Origin: DASZBR01 sp033763845
Lineage (GTDB): Bacteria > Pseudomonadota > Gammaproteobacteria > DASZBR01
DNA: 27,659 nt
Assembly: GCA_033763845.1 (NCBI GenBank)
Contig: JANRJR010000082.1
Coordinates: 1-27,659, forward strand
Direction of reading: 5' to 3'
A program made the translations under genes and the position numbers. Under the pieces are notes generated by a model that saw nothing but the letters and a program-made list of their open reading frames with translations, searched no databases and was not told the DNA's origin. Within the stretch, counting starts at the first letter, position 1, and each line of letters begins with the position of its first letter. Of the stretch, positions 14,867 to 23,790 are shown one piece after another.

Positions 14867-14896
14867 TAAACTTTTTATCTCTATTGTAAAACTGAT

Positions 14897-14972
14897 TGGT
14901 GGGTGCTGAGGGGATCGAACCCACGACCCTCGCCTTGTAAGGGCGATGCTCTCCCAGCTGAGCTAAGCACCC
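14897..14972 (-). tRNA. tRNA-Val (anticodon TAC)
   Basis: A 76-base tRNA. Acceptor arm GGGTGCT pairs with AGCACCC, then A and an encoded CCA. The anticodon loop CTTACAA reads TAC. The D and T arms are standard (TAGCTCAGCTGGGAGAGC; GGTTCGATCC). Its 5' end is 11 bp after the hupB stop, too close for its own promoter, so it should be processed from the hupB mRNA. Confidence 0.97.
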
Positions 14973-14983
14973 AAAACTATCTC

Positions 14984-15265
14984 TTATGCACCGTGATTTA
15001 CTTCGTCCTTAATTGCTTTACCCGGTCTCCATGCAGGCAATAAACTTGCAGGAATTTGAATTTCTTTACCGGTTTGAGGATTACGACCTGTACGAGCTTT
15101 GCGCTTACGCACTAAAAATGTACCAAACCCAATAAGCGTCACCGTATCACCTTTTTTCAGTGCCTTTGCGATGGCGTCAAAAACAGCGTCTAAAGCACGA
15201 CCAGCATCTGCTTTGGTAATACTGGCAGTTTCTGCAATACGATCAATCAATTCGGTCTTGTTCAC
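14984..15265 (-). CDS. hupB: DNA-binding protein HU (beta-like)
   Basis: A 93-residue nucleoid protein that bends and compacts DNA as a dimer. It begins with GTG (NKTELIDRIAE) preceded by AAGGGGA, a strong ribosome site, while the longer open frame from 15298 adds a non-family extension. GFGTFLVRKRKARTGRNPQTG is the beta-arm region whose GRNPQTG with following IPA intercalates DNA. The usual IPAAKVPSFRAGKALKD end reads IPASLLPAWRPGKAIKD. Place next to lon/ppiD marks it as the hupB type. A clear promoter lies about 80 bp upstream, and tRNA-Val follows 11 bp downstream. Confidence 0.96.
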   Translation of the reverse strand: MNKTELIDRIAETASITKADAGRALDAVFDAIAKALKKGDTVTLIGFGTFLVRKRKARTGRNPQTGKEIQIPASLLPAWRPGKAIKDEVNHGA

Positions 15266-15344
15266 GTCCCGTCCCCTTCTGCTAAAAAAATGATACATCC
15301 TCTAGAGCCTTGGCGTATGCCTTAAATACGCTAAAGCGGCATGT

Positions 15345-15374
15345 TTTATACCAATTGACCAGAAGGCCTGTCAA
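15345..15374 (-). promoter_or_regulatory. Sigma-70 promoter for hupB
   Basis: On the minus strand TTGACA (15374-15369) and TATAAA (15350-15345) are separated by 18 bp. The -35 is perfect and the -10 matches five of six. It is about 80 bp before the hupB GTG, giving a leader of some 70 bases. No other gene lies downstream on this strand before hupB. Confidence 0.8.
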
Positions 15375-15465
15375 GGGAATTTAGCCCAAGGATTTAATCT
15401 TTCCTTAAGGTTCGGGGCGTATAGTCAAATCGAGATAAAAAGCAACTCTAAATATATAAGAGTAA

Positions 15466-17658
15466 ATGATGAACGAGCTATATACCCTAGAAGAACAAAC
15501 GGATTTACTAACCGCACTTCCTAAAGTGATTGGAAGGTATGGCGCTTGTCTCGACGAAATGTTTTGGACTCCCCTTCGTGACATCCAAGTTTTTGCTCCT
15601 AAAGTTTTCAGTCATTTCTCAGGCGCTGCTCACCCTGCTCTCTCAGGTCTCCTAGTCGCAGGATCATTAGTCGCAAATATAGGACATGTCGCGAAAGTTT
15701 TTAATAAAAATAAAGCCGAATCCTTGAGTGAAGTGATGGAAAATTGCCGCGAGAAATTCGGTGACAAGTACTGTCATCTTGATTTCGACGGATTATTATC
15801 TGATAAAAACAAAGCCGAGCTAGAAAAATACTTTCAAGAAGATTTGGATAACAAAAACTATGGCTATTTAGAAGTTGAAATAGATAATCCGAAAGGCGAC
15901 TACCAGTTACGCTACCGTTTATCTAAAAAATTTAAAAAAATACTTAGTTCCTCTGAAACTTATAATCAAATCATCAATGATTTAAATCTAAGCGATAAGA
16001 AAGATGCTGCGATTAAAGCTCAATTAGATAAAATGATCCTCAAGTCAGATCGCGACAAACCCATTTCACAACTCAGGGCAGAATTCTTTGAGAACGCAAA
16101 AAAGATTAGCGCAGGGGATGCAGGCAAAGTTGCATTTGATTTTGCTGACTCTTCGGCATTCCAATTTTGGTTAGTGTTCTTTGTTTCAGACATGTTGTAC
16201 AGCAATCCGGATACCAATGCGTGGAACTGGCGTACACAGATCATTACACTAGGACTTGCAGTCGGTATTTCAATCGTACAGTTCGGCGCAAAATTATTGG
16301 ATTTAGTTCGACGTCGAAAAAAAGAACGCGAACAAGACGAAACGCTTTCTAAAGAAAAAGCTAACACGACTGTCGTCAATGAATCATTGCAACATAAACA
16401 ACATACGTCATTTTTTATTCGTATGCTCAGCAGACACAATAATGATAAAGCAACGCGTTCATCACTCCCTGCTAATATCGCCATCGCCGAGAACTTTATT
16501 AACAAAGTTCAGCTTACTGAAAAATCTATAGCCAAACGTTTTCGAAATCGTTTTTTCTCGATAACCAAAAGCACCACAGAAATCGAAGAAATTATTACGG
16601 GTGAAACAAAAGATAAAGCAAGTTTTGTACAAACGGGTACTGCATTAAGAACCACGGCAAATGTTGCAATTATAGGTTCATTTTTGGAATGGGTCAGCGG
16701 TGTTGCGCTGTCAACTCTTTCGCGTGCAAAAAGTATTATCAATTTTTTTAACGGTACTCCCGGTGGTATTTTAGGTGTGGTCGCATTTGGTGTCGGTGGC
16801 GTGCTTGGAATTGTTTACTATAACAAAAGCGTTAAACCTGGATTAGAAGCGCAAAAAAAAGAACTAATAGAACAATATAATCAAAATAAATATAAATTTG
16901 ATTTCTTAAAAGATCTTGAAACTGAAAATCGAAAATTAAAAAAACTTGTTAAAGCTCATGGATTCGAAAAACTTCCTGTCATGAAAGGTTCCGATGACAG
17001 AGCCTTCCGTCGTTTAGTGCCTTCACAAAAAACATCTCTAGGAACGTATGCTAAAAAATCAGTTAATCGTTTTGGCGTTGTCGTCGGTCGTGCAGGAACG
17101 GGAATTTTATTATTCCGTCTTTCTGCTTTAGCTATTTTAGGTTTGGCAGGTATTTCATTAGCTGCAACAGTTGCAGCGGTTTTATGGCCAGTGACTATCG
17201 CCGCTTTAGTATTAGGCGGAGTATGGGCTGGAATATTTCTATATCAATATATTCAAGAACGTCGCATTGCATCTGCGAAAAATTTTATGAATGATATCGA
17301 CAATCGCATTGAAGCTGAACAAGTTAGGAATGATACGTATCGTAAACAATTAGGACTAGACATAAAACCAGATAGATACAATGAAGCTGTTAAAAAACAA
17401 AACTTAGAAATTGGCTATGAAGATGATACCGAACTGGAAATATCTAGGGACACAGAAAGCGAAGAAAAGCCTGCTTATTCTAAAAAATTAAATACAACAT
17501 TAGTTAAACCAGGCAAAAAAGATTTACCTGTTTGTGAAGTTACGAAATTACCTGAAGTACAGCCAAAACCTTTACGCTTTTGGGAAAGCGCAAAAGATAT
17601 TCGTCGTGATACGGGAATTAATTTACGTCTGGATGTGCCGCCTGGTTTTGTGATGTAA
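15466..17658 (+). CDS. Unknown multi-pass helical membrane protein (730 residues)
   Basis: Not recognised. It has no signal peptide. Hydrophobic segments lie at about 54-73, then as three helical pairs: 231-247/257-280, 395-418/430-452 and 543-565/566-595. The pairs are separated by long charged soluble parts, including a basic patch after the second segment (LVRRRKKEREQ), an acidic stretch (650-668) and a Pro/Lys-rich C-terminus. The gene is the only plus-strand gene between purA and the 702-residue gene and splits the usual lon-hupB neighbours. It starts at tandem ATGs after a weak AAGAG within a small ACTCT/AGAGT stem. It may be a secreted membrane-active effector or an inner-membrane protein; nothing here decides. 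Codons look like those of its neighbours by eye. Confidence 0.9.
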   Translation: MMNELYTLEEQTDLLTALPKVIGRYGACLDEMFWTPLRDIQVFAPKVFSHFSGAAHPALSGLLVAGSLVANIGHVAKVFNKNKAESLSEVMENCREKFGDKYCHLDFDGLLSDKNKAELEKYFQEDLDNKNYGYLEVEIDNPKGDYQLRYRLSKKFKKILSSSETYNQIINDLNLSDKKDAAIKAQLDKMILKSDRDKPISQLRAEFFENAKKISAGDAGKVAFDFADSSAFQFWLVFFVSDMLYSNPDTNAWNWRTQIITLGLAVGISIVQFGAKLLDLVRRRKKEREQDETLSKEKANTTVVNESLQHKQHTSFFIRMLSRHNNDKATRSSLPANIAIAENFINKVQLTEKSIAKRFRNRFFSITKSTTEIEEIITGETKDKASFVQTGTALRTTANVAIIGSFLEWVSGVALSTLSRAKSIINFFNGTPGGILGVVAFGVGGVLGIVYYNKSVKPGLEAQKKELIEQYNQNKYKFDFLKDLETENRKLKKLVKAHGFEKLPVMKGSDDRAFRRLVPSQKTSLGTYAKKSVNRFGVVVGRAGTGILLFRLSALAILGLAGISLAATVAAVLWPVTIAALVLGGVWAGIFLYQYIQERRIASAKNFMNDIDNRIEAEQVRNDTYRKQLGLDIKPDRYNEAVKKQNLEIGYEDDTELEISRDTESEEKPAYSKKLNTTLVKPGKKDLPVCEVTKLPEVQPKPLRFWESAKDIRRDTGINLRLDVPPGFVM

Positions 17659-17664
17659 TCACTC

Positions 17665-17822
17665 TGTCATCCCGAGGGAGCGTAGCGACGAGGGACCTCC
17701 AACTACATTGAATAATAGGGTTTATGTAAAACCAGAAAATCCACTAGTAAAATTTTCACAAATACTTTTGCGGTAAATTGTAGATGGAGATCCTTCCTCG
17801 CTACGCTCCGTCAAGATGACAC
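17665..17822. repeat. Long imperfect inverted repeat (MITE/REP-like)
   Basis: The left arm (17665-17707) starts TGTCATCCCGAGGGAGCGTA and the right arm (17779-17822) is its imperfect complement, with about 43 bases each and roughly 70 bases between. The shared core is GGAGCGTAGCGA. From memory this resembles the GTCATCCCGAG...GCGTAGCGA family of dispersed intergenic repeats found in many bacteria. It fills the convergent gap between the 730-residue gene and lon and may end transcription of both. No transposase is present. Confidence 0.75.
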
Positions 17823-17827
17823 ACACC

Positions 17828-20275
17828 CTAGTGCGTACTTCCACCCGACGGTAATTCTTGCTCACCATCCGGTTTTAATTTTGTCACCGGCGTTGCAAGA
17901 ATTGATGCGGCGGTCGGTACTTCCGGAGGTAACGGTTGTGGCTGAGATTGCAATGCTATTTGTAATACTTCATCAATCCATTTGACAGGTTTAATCTCTA
18001 AACCGTGTTTAATATTTTTAGGGATATCTTTCAAATCACGACGATTGTCTTCAGGAATAAGAACCGTTTTCACACCCGCACGATGCGCTGCCAATAATTT
18101 TTCTTTTAACCCACCAATCGGCAATACTTCTCCGCGCAACGTAATTTCACCCGTCATCGCAACATCAGCACGTACGGGAATTTTTGTTAACGCAGACACT
18201 AATGCAGTGCACATTCCAATACCCGCACTCGGACCATCCTTCGGTGTCGCACCTTCTGGCACGTGAACGTGAATATCATTTTTCTCATAAAAATCTTTCG
18301 GAATACCTAATGCATTTGAGCGACTTCGGACAACTGTCATCGCTGCCTGAATCGATTCTTGCATCACTTCGCCTAAATGCCCTGTGTATATTGGCTTGCC
18401 TTTTCCTGGAACAATCGCGGCTTCAATCGTCAATAATTCACCACCGACTTCGGTCCACGCTAAACCATTGACTAATCCAACAGAATTTTTTTCTTCGGCT
18501 ATACCATAACGGAAACGTTTAACACCCAAATAACGTTCTAAATTGCGTGAGTTAACAATAATTTTCTTTTCGCGCTTTTTGCTGACAATCTTCTTAACCG
18601 CTTTACGACAAATCTTCGCAATTTCACGCTCTAAACTTCGCACACCCGCTTCACGCGTATAAAAACGAATAATTTCTAAAATTGCTGCTGTAGTAATTTC
18701 TAATTCTGTTGATTTCAATCCATTGGCTTCCAATTCTTTTGGAATCAAATGACGTTCTGCAATATTCACTTTTTCGTCTTCGATATAGCCCGGCAAACGA
18801 ATAATTTCCATACGATCCGCCAACGCGGGAGGAATATTTAACGTATTGGCCGTTGCGATAAACATCACATCTGACAAATCGTAGTCAACTTCTAAATAGT
18901 GATCGTTAAATGTATTGTTTTGCTCTGGGTCTAATACTTCTAATAATGCAGACGCAGGATCTCCCCGAAAATCCATGGCCATTTTGTCGATTTCATCTAA
19001 CAAAAATAATGGATTTCTCACACCGGCTTTCGTTAATTTTTGAATAATTTTTCCGGGGAGCGCACCAATGTACGTGCGTCGGTGTCCACGGACTTCTGCT
19101 TCATCACGAATGCCACCTAACGACATACGCGTAAATATTCGACCCGTTGCTTTTGCAATCGATTGACCTAACGATGTTTTACCCACACCCGGAGGTCCTA
19201 CCAAACACAAAATTGGCCCTTTGAGTTTTTTTACACGCTTTTGAACGGCTAAATATTCAATAATGCGCTCTTTAATTTTATCTAAACTATAGTGATCTTT
19301 ATCCAGACAGGCTTCAGCTTCTTCAAGCGTAAATTTAATTTCAGATTGTTTCTGCCACGGCAAATTTACCAACCAATCTAAATAATTTCGAGATACCGTT
19401 GCTTCTGCAGACATTGGCGACATCATTTTTAATTTCTTAAATTCGGCCATCGCTTTTGTTTTAGCTTCTTCTGTCATACCTGCTTTTTCAATTTTTTCTT
19501 TTAACGCATCCATTTCATTGGGGGCATTTTCTAAGTCACCCAATTCTTTCTGAATCGCCCTAATTTGTTCATTTAAATAATATTCGCGCTGGCTTTTTTC
19601 CATTTGATGCTTTACACGCCCACGAATACGTTTTTCAACTTGTAATAAATCAATTTCGGAATCCATGTAGCCTAACAACAATTCTAGTCGTTTTTGTAAA
19701 TCCGATGCTTCTAACACCACTTGTTTATCAGGAATTTTTAAAACAAGATGAGCTGCGATGGTATCCGCTAATTTATCCGGGTTTTCAATGGTGTTCAGTG
19801 ACGCTAAAATTTCAGGCGGAATTTTTTTATTGAGTTTTATGTATTGCTCAAATTGTGTTAACACAGAACGAACTAACACATCTAATTCTTTTGCATCTGA
19901 CGGAAATGTCGTTGGCATTAAATTTAATTCAGCCAACAGGTAATCTTCTTCTGTAAAAGTATTACGCATTTCGACACGCTGAGTGCCTTCCACTAATAGC
20001 TTAAAGGTTCCGTCAGGAAGTTTAAGTAATTGTAAAATGCGCGCCAACGTCCCTACTTGATATAACTGCTCAGGAGCTGGATCGTCGTCACCGGGATTTT
20101 TTTGGGCTGCAAGCACCACTAAATTATTTTTTTGCGATGCAACTTCCAGCGCTTTAATGGATTTTCGGCGCCCTACAAACAAGGGAATTACCATATGAGG
20201 ATAAACAACAACATCTCTTAACGGCAAAATAGGAACAACTAATGGCGTTTCAGATACAGCCGCAGCTTTGGGCAT
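17828..20275 (-). CDS. lon: ATP-dependent protease Lon
   Basis: An 815-residue cytoplasmic AAA+ serine protease that degrades misfolded and short-lived regulatory proteins. The N-terminal substrate domain begins VVPILPLRDVVVYPHMVIPL. The AAA+ module has Walker A GPPGVGKTS (about 360), Walker B FLLDEIDK and RRTYIGALPG. The protease domain has PKDGPSAG with the catalytic Ser at 683 and GGLKEKLLAAHR with Lys at 726, matching the E. coli dyad spacing of 43. A Pro-rich C-terminal tail of about 40 residues is longer than in E. coli (784). A GAGGA ribosome site precedes the ATG. clpX lies 49 bp upstream in the same direction. Confidence 0.98.
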   Translation of the reverse strand: MPKAAAVSETPLVVPILPLRDVVVYPHMVIPLFVGRRKSIKALEVASQKNNLVVLAAQKNPGDDDPAPEQLYQVGTLARILQLLKLPDGTFKLLVEGTQRVEMRNTFTEEDYLLAELNLMPTTFPSDAKELDVLVRSVLTQFEQYIKLNKKIPPEILASLNTIENPDKLADTIAAHLVLKIPDKQVVLEASDLQKRLELLLGYMDSEIDLLQVEKRIRGRVKHQMEKSQREYYLNEQIRAIQKELGDLENAPNEMDALKEKIEKAGMTEEAKTKAMAEFKKLKMMSPMSAEATVSRNYLDWLVNLPWQKQSEIKFTLEEAEACLDKDHYSLDKIKERIIEYLAVQKRVKKLKGPILCLVGPPGVGKTSLGQSIAKATGRIFTRMSLGGIRDEAEVRGHRRTYIGALPGKIIQKLTKAGVRNPLFLLDEIDKMAMDFRGDPASALLEVLDPEQNNTFNDHYLEVDYDLSDVMFIATANTLNIPPALADRMEIIRLPGYIEDEKVNIAERHLIPKELEANGLKSTELEITTAAILEIIRFYTREAGVRSLEREIAKICRKAVKKIVSKKREKKIIVNSRNLERYLGVKRFRYGIAEEKNSVGLVNGLAWTEVGGELLTIEAAIVPGKGKPIYTGHLGEVMQESIQAAMTVVRSRSNALGIPKDFYEKNDIHVHVPEGATPKDGPSAGIGMCTALVSALTKIPVRADVAMTGEITLRGEVLPIGGLKEKLLAAHRAGVKTVLIPEDNRRDLKDIPKNIKHGLEIKPVKWIDEVLQIALQSQPQPLPPEVPTAASILATPVTKLKPDGEQELPSGGSTH

Positions 20276-20324
20276 AAGAATTCCTCGTCATAATCCACAC
20301 GTTACATCGCACTGAATTTTGCTA

Positions 20325-21578
20325 CTAGGCCTTCTTCTGCTTCTCGGAATTATCGTAAACCAAAAGCGGCTTTGTTCCACTCTTGATACAGTTAGCATCG
20401 ACGACTACTTTCGTCACGCCTTCTAAAGAGGGTATCTCATACATAATGTCTAATAAGATATTTTCAAGTACCGCACGCAAACCTCGCGCCCCGGTTTTTC
20501 GTTTGATCGCAAGCTTTGCCACTTCTTTGAGCGCTTCTTCACGAAATTCGATTTCAACATCATCCATTTTTAGCAATTTGGCATATTGCTTGGTTAAAGC
20601 ATTTTTGGGCTCAACTAATATTTTAATTAACGTTTTTTCATCTAACTCATCTAGCGTCGCAACCGTCGGCAAACGACCCACAAATTCTGGAATCAAACCA
20701 TATTTAATAAGATCATCCGGCTCTAACCCCTTCAGAATTTCACTGAAAGTTTTCTTGTCGTCTTTACCTTTGACTTCCGCACCAAATCCAATACCAGATT
20801 TTTCGCTCCGCTCACGAACAATTTTATCTAATTCATTAAACGCTCCACCGCAAACAAATAAAATATTGCGCGTATTAACTTGCAAAAACTCTTGACTGGG
20901 ATGTTTACGACCACCTGCAGGTGGAACAGATGCTACTGTTCCTTCGACTAATTTCAATAATGCTTGTTGAACACCTTCGCCAGTAACGTCACGTGTAATC
21001 GAACGGCTCTCTGATTTTCGCGAAATCTTGTCGATTTCATCGATATAAATAATGCCTTTCTCAGCTTTTTTAACATCATAATCACAATTTTGTAATAATT
21101 TTTGAATGACCGTTTCGACATCATCACCGACATAACCCGCTTCCGTTAATGTCGTCGCATCGGCAATCGCGAACGGTACTTTTAATAGTCGCGCTAGCGT
21201 TTCTGCTAATAACGTTTTACCACTTCCGGTTGGACCAATTAATAAAATATTACTTTTGTTTAATTCAGTTTCATCCTCCGGCATATTTTTATATAAGCGT
21301 TTATAGTGATTATAGACAGCTACCGCTAATACTTTTTTCGCGTGTTCCTGACCAATTACATATTGGTTTAAGGATTCGGTAATTTCCTGTGGACGCGGAA
21401 GTGTTTGCTCTTCTTGTTCAAATTTCTCGTCTTTTAAGGCTTCTTTCAAAACATCGTTACATAATGCAATACAACCGTCACAAATAAAGACGCCGGGACC
21501 CGACACTAATTTTTTAACTTTATCCTGCCCTTTGCCACAAAAAGAACAAAAAGTCGATTTATCAGAATGATCACTCAT
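20325..21578 (-). CDS. clpX: ClpX, ATPase subunit of the ClpXP protease
   Basis: A 417-residue AAA+ unfoldase. The N-terminal zinc domain has Cys11, Cys14, Cys33 and Cys36 (CSFCGKG; FICDGC). Walker A is GPTGSGKTLLAE, pore loop 1 is AGYVGDDV, Walker B is IIYIDEIDKI, and the ClpP-docking IGF loop is present (SGIGFGAEV). The sensor-2 GARGLR motif is intact. It unfolds tagged proteins and feeds them into ClpP, encoded 14 bp upstream. Length is close to E. coli ClpX (424). Part of the conserved tig-clpP-clpX-lon order. Confidence 0.98.
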   Translation of the reverse strand: MSDHSDKSTFCSFCGKGQDKVKKLVSGPGVFICDGCIALCNDVLKEALKDEKFEQEEQTLPRPQEITESLNQYVIGQEHAKKVLAVAVYNHYKRLYKNMPEDETELNKSNILLIGPTGSGKTLLAETLARLLKVPFAIADATTLTEAGYVGDDVETVIQKLLQNCDYDVKKAEKGIIYIDEIDKISRKSESRSITRDVTGEGVQQALLKLVEGTVASVPPAGGRKHPSQEFLQVNTRNILFVCGGAFNELDKIVRERSEKSGIGFGAEVKGKDDKKTFSEILKGLEPDDLIKYGLIPEFVGRLPTVATLDELDEKTLIKILVEPKNALTKQYAKLLKMDDVEIEFREEALKEVAKLAIKRKTGARGLRAVLENILLDIMYEIPSLEGVTKVVVDANCIKSGTKPLLVYDNSEKQKKA

Positions 21579-21592
21579 GACGAAGTCCTCTT

Positions 21593-22204
21593 TTATTTAA
21601 TTTCTGATCGCTGTGAATAAACTGCATCGATAATGCCATATTCTTTCGCTTCTTCTGCACTCATAAAGTGATCACGCTCTGTATCGACGCTCACTTGTTT
21701 GGCTGATTTTCCTGTATGTTTTGCAATGATCCCATCCATTCGTTCGCGAATTGAGGCAATTTCTTTGGCTTGAATTTGAATATCCGTCGATTGGCCTTGC
21801 GCACCACCATGTGGTTGATGAAGCATGACGCGTGAATTGGGTAAGCATAATCGCTTACCTTTTTCGCCGGCGAGTAATAATACTGCACCAAAGCTGCACG
21901 CTTGACCTAAGCATAATGTCGTTACATTTGGTTTAATAAATTGCATGGTGTCATAAATCGCTAACCCAGACGTTACTGCTCCACCCGGCGAATTAATATA
22001 TAAAGAAATATCTTTATCTGGGTTTTCAGCTTCTAAAAATAACATTTGCGCAATAATTAAATTCGCCATGTGGTCTTCGATTTGACCTACGCAAAAAATA
22101 ATACGTTCTTTTAATAATCGTGAATAAATATCATACGCGCGCTCACCCCTTGCGCTTTGTTCTACTACCATTGGTACTAACGTGGATTGATAAATATTCG
22201 ACAT
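21593..22204 (-). CDS. clpP: ClpP, proteolytic subunit of the Clp protease
   Basis: A 203-residue serine peptidase forming a double heptameric barrel. The catalytic triad is visible: Ser104 in GQACSFGA, His129 in MLHQPHGG and Asp178 in DTERDHFM. The oligomer-forming YINSPGG and the ClpX-binding surface are standard. GQACSFGAVL replaces the common GQAASMGAFL, a mild change. The N-terminal PMVVEQSARGERAYDIYSRLL fits the family, with a very short propeptide. It is 3 bp after tig and 14 bp before clpX. Confidence 0.98.
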   Translation of the reverse strand: MSNIYQSTLVPMVVEQSARGERAYDIYSRLLKERIIFCVGQIEDHMANLIIAQMLFLEAENPDKDISLYINSPGGAVTSGLAIYDTMQFIKPNVTTLCLGQACSFGAVLLLAGEKGKRLCLPNSRVMLHQPHGGAQGQSTDIQIQAKEIASIRERMDGIIAKHTGKSAKQVSVDTERDHFMSAEEAKEYGIIDAVYSQRSEIK

Positions 22205-22207
22205 AGT

Positions 22208-23515
22208 TTACGCCCCTCCCAGGCTTAATAATTCAGCAGCTTTCATGGTTTTTTCTACAACCGTGGCTTCTTTCAAAATCCGTTCAACAATTTGTTCTTC
22301 CATCGCCAAGGCTTCCATTTCTGCCATGCGATCCTTCTGTTCATAATACCAATGCACAATACGTGCTGGATCATCAAAACGTTCCGCAATTTCCTCAATC
22401 AATTGGCGAACCTTTGCTGCATCAGGCTTAATTTGATCACGCTTTACAATTTCGTTTACCACTAAGCCCAATACCACTCGTTCTTTTGCGCGATCGGCAA
22501 ACATTTCTGTTGAGAATGCAGGTTTTTGCGCACCTTTAAATTGCGCAAATTGCTGTTCAGCTTGTTTCAATAAATGATCCGATTCAACTTTAATTAATGC
22601 CTTTGGCACATCGATAGTTTTATACGCTTCAAATAATTTTTTCATCACATCGACTTTTAACGCTTGTCGAATTTGTTGTCCGACTTGCTTTTGCAAAGTT
22701 TCTTTCACTTCAGCGCGTAATTTCTCGATGCCGCCTTCTTTTACACCAAACGCTTTTGCAAATTCGTCATTTAATTCTGGTAATTGTGGTTCTTCAACTT
22801 TATTAACCGTAATTTTGAAGTTCGCCGCTTTGCCGGCTAAATCTTTTGAACCATAATTTTCAGGGAATGTGACATCCACTGAAACAGTTTTGCCTTTGGT
22901 TGCACCGACGATACCGTCTTCAAATCCCGGAATGGTTGAATGCGAACCCAACACTAATGGCATCGTTCCTTTTCCACCCGGAAATTCCACACCATCCGTT
23001 GTTCCCACAAAATCAATCGTCGTACGATCACCAAGCTTGGCCGCACGCTCCACTTCTTTCCATGTAGTTTGTTGTTTCTGCATGCCTTCAATGGTTCGTG
23101 TTAAATCTTCGTCGACCACTTCCGCCGAAATTCGCTCAACCACTAAATCTGTAAATGGTAATAACGCAATGCTTGGGAATATTTCAAAAGAAGCCACATA
23201 AGAAAAATCTTTACCCGGTTGATATTGTTCTTTGATGTCCACATGCGGTTCACCGGCAATGTGTAATTCTTTTTCGCGCAAGGCTTTATATAAGGTATCT
23301 TGAATAACTTCGTTAAGTGCCTCGATCTGTGCACCGAATCCAAATTGTTTTTTGATCACATCCATAGGAATTTTACCTGGACGAAATCCGTCAATTTTCG
23401 CGGTTTGAGAAATTTTTTGTAGACGCTTTTGCGTTACACCATCAATGGTTGTTGCGGGAACGACAACGGTCATTTTACGTTCAAGTGAATTGACGTTTTC
23501 TACTGAAATTTGCAT
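22208..23515 (-). CDS. tig: Trigger factor (ribosome-bound chaperone)
   Basis: A 435-residue chaperone that binds at the ribosome exit tunnel. The N-terminal domain has the L23-binding signature GFRPGKIP at about residues 44-51. The FKBP-type domain at about 155-245 shows GDRTTIDFVGTTDG and GSHSTIPGFEDGIVG. The C-terminal arms are helical. Length is like E. coli (432). An AGAGGA site precedes the ATG. The tRNA-Leu gene lies 22 bp upstream in the same direction, so tig is probably transcribed from the tRNA promoter. Confidence 0.97.
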   Translation of the reverse strand: MQISVENVNSLERKMTVVVPATTIDGVTQKRLQKISQTAKIDGFRPGKIPMDVIKKQFGFGAQIEALNEVIQDTLYKALREKELHIAGEPHVDIKEQYQPGKDFSYVASFEIFPSIALLPFTDLVVERISAEVVDEDLTRTIEGMQKQQTTWKEVERAAKLGDRTTIDFVGTTDGVEFPGGKGTMPLVLGSHSTIPGFEDGIVGATKGKTVSVDVTFPENYGSKDLAGKAANFKITVNKVEEPQLPELNDEFAKAFGVKEGGIEKLRAEVKETLQKQVGQQIRQALKVDVMKKLFEAYKTIDVPKALIKVESDHLLKQAEQQFAQFKGAQKPAFSTEMFADRAKERVVLGLVVNEIVKRDQIKPDAAKVRQLIEEIAERFDDPARIVHWYYEQKDRMAEMEALAMEEQIVERILKEATVVEKTMKAAELLSLGGA

Positions 23516-23537
23516 CTTATGGAGTCCTCTTGTTGTT

Positions 23538-23622
<85 letters not shown>

Positions 23623-23660
23623 TGATTTTGCTGCATTCGCACACACAGATTAAGCCCGGC

Positions 23661-23690
23661 ATTCTACCCCATGAAGGAAGGAATCAGCAA
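23661..23690 (-). promoter_or_regulatory. Promoter for tRNA-Leu(TAG)-tig
   Basis: On the minus strand TTGCTG (23690-23685) and TAGAAT (23666-23661) are 18 bp apart. A GC-rich discriminator (GCCGGGC) follows, as is typical of stringently controlled stable-RNA promoters. The tRNA 5' end is about 32 bases beyond the expected start point. It could drive the whole tRNA-tig-clpP-clpX run. Confidence 0.7.
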
Positions 23691-23713
23691 AGCCTTTTAG
23701 GGTAAATCCCTTT

Positions 23714-23730
23714 ACTATATATAGTATAAT
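23714..23730 (+). promoter_or_regulatory. AT-palindrome joined to a perfect -10 hexamer
   Basis: ACTATATATAGT (23714-23725) is a perfect 12-bp palindrome, and the next bases complete TATAAT (23725-23730) on the plus strand. No good -35 is seen, and no plus-strand gene follows; transcription from it would run antisense into the 462-residue gene. Function is uncertain. Confidence 0.3.
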
Positions 23731-23790
23731 CCTCATAAAACTCTCCTATTGCCATCCATGCTTGAGTAGTTGAGGCCTCTAAGGCAGTTA

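Noticed and set aside
15445..15463. ACTCT/AGAGT hairpin covering the ribosome site of the 730-residue gene
   Set aside because: The stem is only five A/T-containing pairs with a nine-base loop; likely too weak to matter.
16020..16505. Minus-strand open frame of about 160 codons
   Set aside because: It lies wholly inside the 730-residue gene, whose length and hydrophobic patterning are gene-like, while the antisense product has no family motif and no ribosome site.
20383..20895. Plus-strand open frame of about 170 codons
   Set aside because: It is antisense to the well-conserved clpX and its translation is Ser-rich without family likeness, a typical shadow frame.
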